NCBI GenBank assembly: GCA_040880365.1
Contig: JBBDIO010000165.1
Location: 1 to 24,402, forward strand
Direction: 5' to 3'
Origin: JBBDIO01 sp040880365
GTDB lineage: Bacteria; Chloroflexota; Anaerolineae; Caldilineales; Caldilineaceae
Length of the DNA stretch: 24,402 bases
Position numbers and translations under genes: made by a program. The notes under the pieces are model-generated. The model saw nothing but the letters and a program-made list of their open reading frames with translations, did not search any database and was not told where the DNA came from. Of this stretch, positions 1 to 8,734 are shown one piece after another (the first letter of the stretch is position 1; every line of letters begins with the position of its first letter).

Positions 1-2948
1 ACTGTGCGCTGGGCGCGCAGGAAATGCGCCCCTATCTGGAGCGGCTTTCCACGGTCGCCAATACTCTCATCAGCTGCTATCCCAATGCCGGTCTGCCCAA
101 CGAGTTTGGCGAATATGACCAGACGCCCGACGAAATCGCGGCCTTTTTGCAGGACTTTGCCGGCAGCGGTTTTGTGAATATTGTGGGCGGCTGTTGCGGC
201 ACCATGCCCGAACATATTCGCGCCATTGCAGATGCCGTGGCCCAGATCGCGCCGCGCACGATTCCCGAAATTGAACCGCGCGCCACCTATAGCGGGCTGG
301 AACCGCTGACTGTGACGCCGGGCGCGAGCTTCATCAATATTGGCGAGCGCACCAATGTGACCGGCTCGGCCAAATTCCGCCGGCTGATTCTGGAAGATGA
401 TTACGACGAAGGGGTGCGCATTGCCGCCGAACAGGTGGAGAACGGCGCGCAGATGATCGATGTGAACTTTGATGACGGCATGTTGGATGGCGAAGCCGCC
501 ATGACCCGCTTCCTCAACCTCATCGGGTCGGAGCCGGACATTGCCCGCGTGCCGGTTGTCATCGATTCGTCGCGCTGGTCCATCATCGAAGCCGGTCTCA
601 AGTGTGTGCAGGGCAAGGCAGTCGTCAACTCCATCAGCATGAAAGAGGGCGAAGACGCATTCCGCGAACAGGCGCGCAAAGTGCTGCGCTATGGTGCGGC
701 GGTCATCGTCATGGCCTTTGATGAACAGGGCCAGGCCGATACGGCGGAGCGCAAGGTCGAGATCTGCACCCGCGCCTACAACATCCTGACTCAGGAAGTG
801 GGCTTTGTACCCGAAGATATCATCTTCGACCCCAACATTCTGACCGTTGCCACGGGCATGGATGAGCACAATGACTATGCCATCCACTTTATCGATGCGA
901 TCCCCATCATCAAAAAGAACCTGCCCGGCTGCAAGGTGAGCGGCGGCGTGAGCAATATCTCGTTCTCGTTCCGGGGCAACAACCCGGTGCGCGAGGCATT
1001 CCACTCGGCTTTCCTCTATCACGCCATCCAGGCCGGGCTGGACATGGCGATTGTCAATGCCGGGCAGTTGCCAGTCTATGAAGATATTCCCAAAGACCTG
1101 TTGGAGCATGTGGAAGATGTGCTTTTCAACCGGCGCGAAGATGCGACTGAGCGCATGGTGAATTTTGCCGAAACCGTGAAGGGAACCGGCAAGAAGAAAA
1201 CCGAAGACCTGGCCTGGCGATCCAAGCCGGTGACCGAACGGATTTCCTATGCCCTGGTGCGCGGGATTACCGATTTCATCGAAGATGACACCGAAGAGGC
1301 CCGCCAGCAATTTCCCGAACCGATTGAGGTCATCGAAGGTCCGCTGATGGATGGCATGAACATCGTGGGTGATCTCTTTGGCGAAGGCAAGATGTTTTTG
1401 CCCCAGGTGGTGAAGAGCGCACGCGTGATGAAGCGCGCCGTGGCCTATCTGCTGCCCTATATCGAAGCCGCCAAAGCCAAGAGCGGCGATACGAGCCGTA
1501 GCGCAGGCAAGATTGTCATGGCGACGGTGAAGGGCGATGTCCACGATATTGGCAAAAATATTGTGGGCGTGGTTTTGGCCTGCAACAACTATGAAATCAT
1601 CGATCTGGGTGTCATGACGCCTGCCGAAAAGATTTTGCAGACTGCCATCGAGCAGGATGCGGACATTATCGGCCTGAGCGGGTTGATTACGCCTTCACTG
1701 GATGAGATGGTGCATGTGGCAAAGGAGATGACCCGCCTGGGCATGACCAAACCGCTGATGATCGGCGGCGCGACCACATCACGCATCCACGCCGCGGTGA
1801 AGATCGATCCAGTCTATGATGGCCCGGTGATCCATGTGCAGGATGCCTCGCGCAGCGTGGGCGTGGTCGAAAAACTTATGAGCAGCCATGCCCGTACCGC
1901 CTATGCGTCGGATATGAAAGACGAATATGCGCGTTTGCGTACCCATCACCAGAACAACACGTCGAACCGGCGCATTCTGGATCTGGCCGAAGCCCGCGAG
2001 CGACGTTTCCAAAGCGAGTGGGATGCGGTGGATATTGTGCGCCCCAGTCAATTGGGAGTGCAGGCGATTCATCAGATCAACCTGGGCACACTGGCCGAAA
2101 AGATCGACTGGACGCCCTTCTTCCACGCCTGGGAGATGAGGGGAGCCTATCCCGCGATTCTCAACGACCCCAACAAGGGGACGGAGGCGCGCAAGCTCTT
2201 TGCCGATGCCCAAAATATGTTGGAAGATATTATCCGCACAGGCAAGCTGGAGGCGCGCGCGGTCTTTGGCCTGTTCGCCGCACAAAGCGACGGCGACGAT
2301 GTGAACATCTATGCCGATGCCGAACGCCAGAATGCGTTGACCCGTTTTCACATGTTGCGCCAGCAAAGCGACCGCGGCGAGAAGCGACCCCACTATAGCC
2401 TGGCCGATTTTGTTGCGCCTGCCCAAAGTGGAATCACCGATTATATGGGCGGCTTTGCCCTCACCACGGGTATCGGCGTGGACGAGCTGACGGCACACTA
2501 CGAGCGCAGCTATGACGACTACAACGCGATCATGGTCAAGGTGCTGGCCGACCGCCTGGCCGAAGCCCTGGCCGAATATCTGCACGAGGAAGTACGCAAA
2601 CACTATTGGGGCTATGCGTCCGATGAAGAACTGAGCAACGAGGAACTGATCCGCGAGAAATATCGGGGCATCCGTCCTGCGCCCGGCTATCCGGCCTGCC
2701 CGGATCATACCGAGAAGGGTCTGCTCTTTGATCTGCTCCAGGTGGAAAAGAACATCGATCTGCAACTGACCGAACACTTTGCCATGACGCCTACCGCGGC
2801 GGTGAGCGGTTTCTACTTTGCGCATCCCCAATCGACCTATTTCTCGGTGGGCAAGATTGGCCGCGACCAGGTAGAAGACTATGCGGTGCGCAAGGGGCTT
2901 GCCTTTGAAGAAGCCGAACGCTGGCTCCAGCCGAATCTGGGCTATTAG
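1..2948 (+). CDS. metH: Cobalamin-dependent methionine synthase MetH, 5'-truncated by window start
   Basis: Transfers a methyl group from 5-methyltetrahydrofolate via cob(I)alamin to homocysteine; cytoplasmic. The reading frame is open to the window edge (first full codon at 3), so roughly 240 N-terminal residues lie outside. The first visible codon is a Cys in CALGAQEM, and GGCCGT follows 63 residues later. This matches the spacing of the three Zn-binding Cys of the homocysteine domain (E. coli C247, C310, C311). Next come the pterin-binding domain (SFINIGERTNVTGS), the B12 cap, the B12 domain with the lower-ligand His in GDVHDIGKNIVG (His codon at 1542), and the AdoMet reactivation domain with RPAPGYPACPDHTEK near the C-terminus. 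The protein ends WLQPNLGY, as the family does. Expected total is ~1,220 aa, the normal length. The ATG at 24 is internal, not the start. Any upstream cobalamin riboswitch is out of view. Confidence 0.97.
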   Translation, partial: CALGAQEMRPYLERLSTVANTLISCYPNAGLPNEFGEYDQTPDEIAAFLQDFAGSGFVNIVGGCCGTMPEHIRAIADAVAQIAPRTIPEIEPRATYSGLEPLTVTPGASFINIGERTNVTGSAKFRRLILEDDYDEGVRIAAEQVENGAQMIDVNFDDGMLDGEAAMTRFLNLIGSEPDIARVPVVIDSSRWSIIEAGLKCVQGKAVVNSISMKEGEDAFREQARKVLRYGAAVIVMAFDEQGQADTAERKVEICTRAYNILTQEVGFVPEDIIFDPNILTVATGMDEHNDYAIHFIDAIPIIKKNLPGCKVSGGVSNISFSFRGNNPVREAFHSAFLYHAIQAGLDMAIVNAGQLPVYEDIPKDLLEHVEDVLFNRREDATERMVNFAETVKGTGKKKTEDLAWRSKPVTERISYALVRGITDFIEDDTEEARQQFPEPIEVIEGPLMDGMNIVGDLFGEGKMFLPQVVKSARVMKRAVAYLLPYIEAAKAKSGDTSRSAGKIVMATVKGDVHDIGKNIVGVVLACNNYEIIDLGVMTPAEKILQTAIEQDADIIGLSGLITPSLDEMVHVAKEMTRLGMTKPLMIGGATTSRIHAAVKIDPVYDGPVIHVQDASRSVGVVEKLMSSHARTAYASDMKDEYARLRTHHQNNTSNRRILDLAEARERRFQSEWDAVDIVRPSQLGVQAIHQINLGTLAEKIDWTPFFHAWEMRGAYPAILNDPNKGTEARKLFADAQNMLEDIIRTGKLEARAVFGLFAAQSDGDDVNIYADAERQNALTRFHMLRQQSDRGEKRPHYSLADFVAPAQSGITDYMGGFALTTGIGVDELTAHYERSYDDYNAIMVKVLADRLAEALAEYLHEEVRKHYWGYASDEELSNEELIREKYRGIRPAPGYPACPDHTEKGLLFDLLQVEKNIDLQLTEHFAMTPTAAVSGFYFAHPQSTYFSVGKIGRDQVEDYAVRKGLAFEEAERWLQPNLGY

Positions 2949-2964
2949 TCTATTCGTCGTACTG

Positions 2965-3001
2965 ATGGGCGGCCCAATCCCCCGTGGGTTGGGCCGCCCA
3001 T
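2965..3001 (+). terminator. Perfect 13-bp stem hairpin after metH
   Basis: ATGGGCGGCCCAA (2965-2977) pairs perfectly with TTGGGCCGCCCAT (2989-3001) around an 11-nt loop, 16 nt after the metH stop. There is no clear T-run downstream, only a short AAAATTT stretch. It is probably the metH terminator. It also argues against starting the next gene at the in-frame GTG at 2984, which lies inside the hairpin. Confidence 0.65.
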
Positions 3002-3022
3002 AGAAAATTTCTGCCATACCCC

Positions 3023-5899
3023 ATGACCCTCGCTAACCTCCTGGCCGATTTACGCGCCGACGACCGCTTTATGAATAGCGTGGCGGCGTGGCGCACCCAG
3101 CCGCCATGCCCACCCCGCTATGGCCCGCTGCCCGAACAGCTACACCCGACCCTGACCGCGGCGTTGGCGGCGCGGGGCATTGCCCAGCTCTACACACACC
3201 AGGCAGCGTGTGTGGCGGGGGCGCTGGCCGGGCGCAATATGGCCGTTGTCACCCCTACGGCCAGCGGCAAAACACTCTGCTACAACCTGCCTGTGCTCCA
3301 TGCCCTGCTGGGCGAAGACGCGGCGCGCGCGCTCTATCTCTTTCCCACCAAAGCCCTGGCCCACGATCAACTGAACGAGCTGCACACCTGGCAAGCTGTC
3401 TTAGCCGGCGCGCCGACGGGTGTAGGGCATGGTGCGGTCTCTCCGCTTACGGTGGCTGCCTATGACGGCGATACGCCCAGCAGCCGGCGCGGTGCCATCC
3501 GCCAGAGCAGTCGTCTGCTGCTCACCAATCCCGACATGCTCCACATGGGGATTTTGCCCAATCATATCCAGTGGGAGACCTTTCTGAGTGGGCTGCGCTA
3601 TGTGGTGATTGATGAAATGCACGTCTATCGGGGCGTGTTTGGCAGTCACGTCGCCAACGTATTGCGCCGTTTGCGCCGGGTGTGTGCCTTCTATGGCAGC
3701 CGCCCCCAGTTCATCTGCGCCAGCGCGACGATTGCCAACCCCCAGGAACTGGCCGAACAACTGGTAGAAGCGCCCGTGGAAATTATCGACGAAACCGGCG
3801 CGCCCCAGGGCGAAAAGCACATCATCCTCTATAACCCGCCCATCTTCGACGAAGAACGCGGCTTGCGGCGCAGCAGCACACTGGAAGCCCAGGAGTTGGC
3901 CGCGCGCTGTGTGCTGGGTGGACAGCAGACGATTGTCTTTGGCCGCGCCCGCCTGACAACCGAACTGCTGTTGGGCTATCTGCGCGACCGGCTGCGGCGC
4001 GAGTGGGACAATCGCCAGTGGGACGGCACGGTGAATCAGGCGATTCGCGGCTATCGGGGCGGCTATCTGCCCCAGGAGCGGCGCGCAATTGAGGCGGGAC
4101 TGCGCAGCGGCGCGGTGCGCGCGGTGGTTGCCACCAATGCCCTGGAGTTGGGCATTGATATCGGGCAATTGCAGGCTGCGGTGCTCTGTGGCTATCCCGG
4201 CACCATCGCGGCGACGTGGCAGCAGATGGGCCGCGCCGGACGCACCACCGAAGCCGCGCTCGCGATTCTGGTCGCCACGGGCGGCGCGCTGGATCAATAT
4301 GTGATTCGCAATCCCCGCTTTATTTTTGAACGTTCGCCCGAACACGCGCTGATTAACCCCGACAACCTCATGCTGTTGGTGGATCAGATGCGCTGTGCCG
4401 CGTTTGAACTGCCTTTTGGCGCGGGCGAACGCTTTGGCAACAGCGACTATGCCAACGCCGTGCTGGCACTGCTCACCGAACAGGGCGAACTCCACGCGCA
4501 GGGCGGACGCTATTTCTGGGGCGGGTTGAGCCATCCAGCGCGCAACATCAGCCTGCGTACGGCGGGCAGCGATACGGTCGCGATTCAGGTAGAGGGCAGT
4601 GCGGCGGGTGAATTTGACGACCCTTCTGCCGACGCTGCTGCGCGCCCCAATGTAAGTCCCAATGTAATCGGTGAACTGGAACGCGCCGCCGCGGTGAATC
4701 TGCTGCACGATGGCGCAATCTACTGGCACGAGGGGCGCAGTTTTGTGGTAGAACATCTGGATTTGGAGACGAATCTGGCCCAGGTGCGCCCGCTGGAGAC
4801 GGATTATTACACGCAGGTCATGTCCGATGCCGATATCGAAATTCTGGGTTGCCATGAACAGCGGACAGTGGACGGCGCAATGGCGGCTCACGGCGAACTG
4901 CGGGTCAGCAATCAGATTCTGGGCTATCGACGGGTGAAACGCTTTACCCACGAAACGCTGGGCGTTTTTCCCCTGGACTATCCGCCCGCGATTGTGGAGA
5001 CGACCGGCTATTGGGTGCAGGTTACAGCCCAGGCCCAGGCCGCGCTGGAAGCCGACGGGCAGTGGTTCGACTCTCTCAACGATTATGGCCCCAACTGGGC
5101 CGAACAGCGCGCCAAGGTGCGCGCCCGCGACGGCTATCGGTGCAGCCAGTGTGGCACGCCTGAAGGTTCCAGTCGCCAAAACACTGGCCGCCAGCATGAT
5201 GTCCATCATTTGCGCCCGTTTCGCACCTTTGGCTATGTGCCGGGGCGCAACACGGCCTATCTGGAAGCCAACCAGTTGAGCAATCTGGTATTGGTGTGTC
5301 GGGTCTGTCACCAGCGGTTGGAATCGGGCGTGCGCGTGCGCACGGGACTGGATGGCGTCGCCTATGCTCTCAACAATCTGGCGCCGCTCTATCTCATGTG
5401 CGATCCCCAGGATCTGGGCGTGCATGTGACGCGCGGCAACGCAGCCGCGCGCCGTTCAGATTTGTCGGGCAAAGATTCATCAGATACGGACCGCGCCTAT
5501 GCCACCGACGAGGATGTGACGTGGGGCGCAGACGCGCCGAATGGGGCGGGGCAGAGTAGGGTGGCACAGAACGGGGTTATACCCACGGGGAACGGGCAGA
5601 TGGACCCACCTGCACCGGCAGCAAGAATGCTCGACACCGCATCCGACACCGCATCTCACGCCATGCCGGTGCTGCCCGCGATTTATCTCTATGAACGCAT
5701 TGCCGCGGGGCTGGGCTTTAGCGCGCGGCTCTATGAGCTGCACGCCGATTTGGTGCAGGCGGCGCAGGAGTTGATCCGCGCGTGTTCCTGCCCCAGTGGT
5801 TGCCCGGCGTGTGTGGGGCCGGTTCTGGATGATGCGCCGGTGGCATTGGAGACGAAGCAACTGGCGTTGGCATTGCTGGCCGCGCTGGGGCGGGGCTGA
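3023..5899 (+). CDS. MrfA/YprA-like DEAD/H-box helicase (DUF1998/MZB type) with inserted HNH-like module
   Basis: SF2 helicase of the family that includes B. subtilis MrfA (YprA), a 3'-5' DNA helicase linked to mitomycin-type damage repair. The 958-aa protein shows Walker A TPTASGKT (77-84), motif Ia FPTKALAHDQ, motif II DEMH (197-200, Met instead of the usual Ala/Val/Leu), followed by YRGVFGSHVANVLRRL, motif III SATI, TNALELGIDIG and motif VI QMGRAGR (401-407). The C-terminal Zn site is CSCPSGCPAC (C921, C923, C927, C930). Unusual: residues ~700-765 form an HNH-like unit, with RDGYRCSQCG (C707, C710), HDVHHLRPF (H728-H729), and NLVLVCRVCH (C759, C762, H763), just before the conserved LYLMCDPQDLG block of the DUF1998 region. 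A low-complexity linker (~810-870) then precedes YLYERIAAGLGF. The ATG at 3023 is preferred over the GTG at 2984, which sits in the metH terminator. Nuclease activity is inference. Confidence 0.93.
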   Translation: MTLANLLADLRADDRFMNSVAAWRTQPPCPPRYGPLPEQLHPTLTAALAARGIAQLYTHQAACVAGALAGRNMAVVTPTASGKTLCYNLPVLHALLGEDAARALYLFPTKALAHDQLNELHTWQAVLAGAPTGVGHGAVSPLTVAAYDGDTPSSRRGAIRQSSRLLLTNPDMLHMGILPNHIQWETFLSGLRYVVIDEMHVYRGVFGSHVANVLRRLRRVCAFYGSRPQFICASATIANPQELAEQLVEAPVEIIDETGAPQGEKHIILYNPPIFDEERGLRRSSTLEAQELAARCVLGGQQTIVFGRARLTTELLLGYLRDRLRREWDNRQWDGTVNQAIRGYRGGYLPQERRAIEAGLRSGAVRAVVATNALELGIDIGQLQAAVLCGYPGTIAATWQQMGRAGRTTEAALAILVATGGALDQYVIRNPRFIFERSPEHALINPDNLMLLVDQMRCAAFELPFGAGERFGNSDYANAVLALLTEQGELHAQGGRYFWGGLSHPARNISLRTAGSDTVAIQVEGSAAGEFDDPSADAAARPNVSPNVIGELERAAAVNLLHDGAIYWHEGRSFVVEHLDLETNLAQVRPLETDYYTQVMSDADIEILGCHEQRTVDGAMAAHGELRVSNQILGYRRVKRFTHETLGVFPLDYPPAIVETTGYWVQVTAQAQAALEADGQWFDSLNDYGPNWAEQRAKVRARDGYRCSQCGTPEGSSRQNTGRQHDVHHLRPFRTFGYVPGRNTAYLEANQLSNLVLVCRVCHQRLESGVRVRTGLDGVAYALNNLAPLYLMCDPQDLGVHVTRGNAAARRSDLSGKDSSDTDRAYATDEDVTWGADAPNGAGQSRVAQNGVIPTGNGQMDPPAPAARMLDTASDTASHAMPVLPAIYLYERIAAGLGFSARLYELHADLVQAAQELIRACSCPSGCPACVGPVLDDAPVALETKQLALALLAALGRG
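4646..4669 (+). repeat. 12-bp tandem duplication in helicase gene
   Basis: CCCAATGTAAGT is followed by CCCAATGTAATC. It lies in frame in a variable segment between the helicase core and the C-terminal domains and encodes PNVSPNVI. Confidence 0.7.
5633..5656 (+). repeat. 12-bp tandem duplication in helicase linker
   Basis: GACACCGCATCC is followed by GACACCGCATCT, in frame, encoding DTASDTAS in the low-complexity linker before the C-terminal Zn-binding block. Confidence 0.75.
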
Positions 5900-5919
5900 A
5901 CGGGCTTACACGCTGGGCG

Positions 5920-7527
5920 TTACTCTGAAGGCTTATCTGTGGGCTTATCTGTGGGCTTATCCGGCAGCGAATCGGTCTGTGAATCATTTGATGGAGTGGA
6001 AGGCGCGGGCTGCACGCGGGCGCGCAGTTGTTGCCAGGCGCGTTCCACCGCCGCCACCTCATCCGCCGTGGGCGGGTTATCGCCATAGCGGGCCTGGATA
6101 TAGCCTCGCGTCAACGTCTCTACCGCGCCTGCGTACCCGTCCTTCTCATCATTGACACCATTTACACCTGCGCCCGTGCTACTGCCCAGCGCGGGCACGG
6201 TTGCCAGATAGGCGCCATAGCCCGTGGGCGTGAGATGGGGCGCACGCGGTTGACCCAGCGCCTGCATGTGGGCCAGAAATTCCTGATAGATGGCGCGGAT
6301 GGTGCGCCGCCGCGCTTCCTCATTCTCCAGCGAGAAAAAAGGATCCGCGACGGGTGTGCCGCCGCGCCCGGTGAGCCGCTGCCACAGCGAAGATAGCTGA
6401 TCCTGCAACAGGTCGGTGGAAAAAACGCTCTCCCGCGTCTCTATATAGCTTTCCTGGCTAGACCGCCGCAGGATGCGCAGAGCCGCCACCACCGCAAGGG
6501 CCAGCCCCACCGCGATGACAAGGAGCGCCAGCCAGGGCAGCGAATCGGCGACCGCTTCGGGCAGCACGCTGGTTGGCTCGGTCATATAATTTTCCAGCAT
6601 GTTGTCCATCGATTGGGTGTCGACGGTGTCTTCTTCCATCTCGCGCAGTTGCATGTTGTTGCGCAGCCAGTTGTAGAGCGGTTCGACTAGCAGGAAGGTG
6701 ACATAGGCCACCGCCAGCAGCACATACCCCAGAATCGTGCCCAGCCAATCGAGCAGGAAACGCAGACGCCCAAAGACCGCGGCGAGGGTGTCGGGTGCGA
6801 GCACCAGAATCAACAGCAGCCCAATGCCCATGATACCGCCCACCACAGCCAGCATACTCCCCAGCCAATAACGGCTCATGCCCGGTACTTCGGCGTCTTT
6901 ATCCTGCCCAATGCCGGCATATTCCAACGCCGAAAGCGCCAGTGCCGCCATGCCTACGCCAAAGAAGGTCCAGATGGCCGCGCCGGTGCCGGGCGGCAGT
7001 CCCCGGTCATCGAGCTGGACCACCAGCAGCATGAACGCAAAGGCCACAAAGCCGACGGTGAAGGTACTCCACACCTGTTCGTGGCGCGATAAGGGCGCAG
7101 CGTCGCGCACGCCCTGAATCCACAGTTGTGCGCCGATCACAAATGCCAGGAACGCGGGCGGCGGGCCAAATGTCCAGTTGGTTGCCTGTTGCCCCAGATA
7201 GACATAGCCCTGGGCATCCCACGGCGCGAAAAGCCCGGCTACATAGTGCAGCCAGAGAATGACCACCAGTGTGAGCAGACCCAGCCCAATCACCGCGCTG
7301 CGCGCCAGGCGCGAAACTTCGGTGCCGCTTAATACCTGGTGCGCGGCCACATAGCCGCCAATGCCCAATACGGCCATGCCGACCAGCGGCAGATAGGAGC
7401 CATAGGCCTGGGGCGAAATCCAGCGGCGCACCAGTTCCAGCCAGGGCCAGAGCCAGCAAAAGCGCAGAATCCACACGGCAAGGGGGAGTGTGATGTCCTC
7501 AATCAAATGCCAGCGTTTCAAGCTCAC
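5920..7527 (-). CDS. Polytopic membrane protein with C-terminal DUF4129 domain
   Basis: The 535-aa protein has several N-terminal membrane helices (for example AVWILRFCWLWPWLELV and AVIGLGLLTLVVILWLHYV). More follow in the middle (MLAVVGGIMGIGLLLILVLA, GYVLLAVAYVTFLLV), and a last helix (WLALLVIAVGLALAVVAAL) precedes a cytosolic tail. The tail (TIRAIYQEFLAHMQALG, LTPTGYGAYLATVPAL, LTRGYIQARYGD) matches the DUF4129 domain often found beside MoxR ATPases, DUF58 proteins and transglutaminase-like proteins. It is the third gene of a moxR-DUF58-DUF4129 operon and overlaps the DUF58 gene by 29 bp, suggesting translational coupling. It ends 20 bp from the convergent helicase gene. The extreme C-terminus is a slipped DKPT repeat. 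The exact function is unknown; a role in envelope protein or complex assembly is inference from MoxR systems. The start is the ATG at 7527; two in-frame TTG codons nearby are alternatives. Confidence 0.85.
   Translation of the reverse strand: MSLKRWHLIEDITLPLAVWILRFCWLWPWLELVRRWISPQAYGSYLPLVGMAVLGIGGYVAAHQVLSGTEVSRLARSAVIGLGLLTLVVILWLHYVAGLFAPWDAQGYVYLGQQATNWTFGPPPAFLAFVIGAQLWIQGVRDAAPLSRHEQVWSTFTVGFVAFAFMLLVVQLDDRGLPPGTGAAIWTFFGVGMAALALSALEYAGIGQDKDAEVPGMSRYWLGSMLAVVGGIMGIGLLLILVLAPDTLAAVFGRLRFLLDWLGTILGYVLLAVAYVTFLLVEPLYNWLRNNMQLREMEEDTVDTQSMDNMLENYMTEPTSVLPEAVADSLPWLALLVIAVGLALAVVAALRILRRSSQESYIETRESVFSTDLLQDQLSSLWQRLTGRGGTPVADPFFSLENEEARRRTIRAIYQEFLAHMQALGQPRAPHLTPTGYGAYLATVPALGSSTGAGVNGVNDEKDGYAGAVETLTRGYIQARYGDNPPTADEVAAVERAWQQLRARVQPAPSTPSNDSQTDSLPDKPTDKPTDKPSE
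5931..5964 (-). repeat. 12-bp tandem repeat (about 3 copies) at the DUF4129 gene 3' end
   Basis: Unit GGGCTTATCTGT on the plus strand: a partial copy (5931-5940), a full copy (5941-5952), and one ending CCGG (5953-5964). On the coding strand it encodes TDKP repeats (PDKPTDKPTDKPSE) at the C-terminus. Confidence 0.85.
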
Positions 7528-8719
7528 GCCATTCCTCCGTCCCGCCGATATGATAGTGTTGTACGCCGGGCAACGCCTTGGCGAGCCGGCCTTTGCCCAG
7601 GGTGATCAGGCCCACGCTGTAATGTTTGCGCGCCAGGGTGATCAATTGCTGTTCGAGCTGGGGATTGAGCGCGGCGCTGATCACAACAATGGTCGAGCCA
7701 TAGGCCAGCTGTGCGCCCTGGATGCCCACCACCGATTCAATCGGCCAGCGGCCAAACTGGGTGACCACCCGCGACAGGGTATCGAGGATGCGCACCAGTT
7801 GATCTGGGCGCGCGCTGGGCGGCATATGCACGCGCGCGCCTTCGGGCTGGACAATGGTGTTGGCATATAAACCAACGGGCCGCCCGGCTTCCCACGCCCA
7901 GCGCGCCAGCGAAGCCGTAGCCGAAATGGCATATTCCTGCAATTCGGGGTCGCGGCCCTCATAGAGCCGGTTAAAGGTATTGATATTGAGGAAGATCGCA
8001 ACCGGCTGGGAGGCCGATGGTTCGAAGACTTTGGTTTGCAGGGCACGGCGACGAGCAGTGGCTTTCCAGTGGATGTGCCGATAGCTGTCGCCGGGCGCAT
8101 AGGCGCGCGTGCCCATCAGGCGCAGCGGATCGGTAATCAGCCGGTGGGGCGTGCGATAGTCGCCAAAAGGACGCAGCGCGGGCAAACCCAGCGCGGTGAT
8201 GGGCACCACTCGCGGATAGACGACCAGCGAATGAATGGTGGGGAATTCATCGCGCTGGACGCCAAAGCCAAAAATATCGCCCGAAACGATTTCCGCCGGT
8301 CCCATTTGCCAGACGCCCCGGTGCAGCGCGCGCACGCGATAGGTGCGGGTCACGCGTTCGTACCAGCGCAGAGAAAGCAGGTTGATCAGCCGTTTGCGCC
8401 CCGGTTGGTGGCTGGGCGCAAGGGTGACGCCCTGCATTTCCAGCGCGGTCGGCACCCGATCTTCGGCGCGCAACCATGCCAGCGGCAGCGGTTTGGCATT
8501 TGTGATCCGAATCGAGAGTTGAGTCTCTTCGCCGCAAAAAATGCGGGCATGGCTCAATTGGCGGACATAGGTCACGTTGGTGAGACACCAGCGCGCCCAG
8601 AGCACCGAAACGGCGCCCACCAAAGCCAGGAGCAAGCTCATCAGAAAGAGCAGGTTGTGGCGGAGCAGCACAGATACGACTGCCAGCCCTATCGCCAATA
8701 TCCACCAAAGACGTCCCAT
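7499..8719 (-). CDS. DUF58 domain-containing membrane-anchored protein
   Basis: The 406-aa protein has two N-terminal hydrophobic helices (residues ~5-20 and 22-42), then a soluble region. The hallmark DUF58 motif is RAYAPGDSYRHIHWKATARR (205-224), followed by a VWA-like region (VAIFLNIN near 240). DUF58 proteins are typically encoded next to MoxR ATPases, as here: moxR ends 15 bp upstream, and the DUF4129 gene overlaps its 3' end. They are thought to act with MoxR in metal or cofactor loading or in complex maturation; the specific client cannot be read from this sequence. Length is typical. Translation starts at the ATG at 8719. Confidence 0.93.
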   Translation of the reverse strand: MGRLWWILAIGLAVVSVLLRHNLLFLMSLLLALVGAVSVLWARWCLTNVTYVRQLSHARIFCGEETQLSIRITNAKPLPLAWLRAEDRVPTALEMQGVTLAPSHQPGRKRLINLLSLRWYERVTRTYRVRALHRGVWQMGPAEIVSGDIFGFGVQRDEFPTIHSLVVYPRVVPITALGLPALRPFGDYRTPHRLITDPLRLMGTRAYAPGDSYRHIHWKATARRRALQTKVFEPSASQPVAIFLNINTFNRLYEGRDPELQEYAISATASLARWAWEAGRPVGLYANTIVQPEGARVHMPPSARPDQLVRILDTLSRVVTQFGRWPIESVVGIQGAQLAYGSTIVVISAALNPQLEQQLITLARKHYSVGLITLGKGRLAKALPGVQHYHIGGTEEWRELETLAFD

Positions 8720-8734
8720 AGTGTGGCCCTGGCG

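Noticed and set aside
1779..3017. 412-aa minus-strand open frame opposite metH
   Set aside because: It is antisense to a certain gene. It has no family resemblance and its composition is that of a GC-rich shadow frame.
2984..3022. GTG start for the helicase at 2984
   Set aside because: It lies inside the metH terminator hairpin. The first residues have no family similarity, and the ATG at 3023 fits better.
3401..5425. 674-aa minus-strand open frame opposite the helicase
   Set aside because: It lacks domains, and the helicase in the other strand shows all SF2 motifs.
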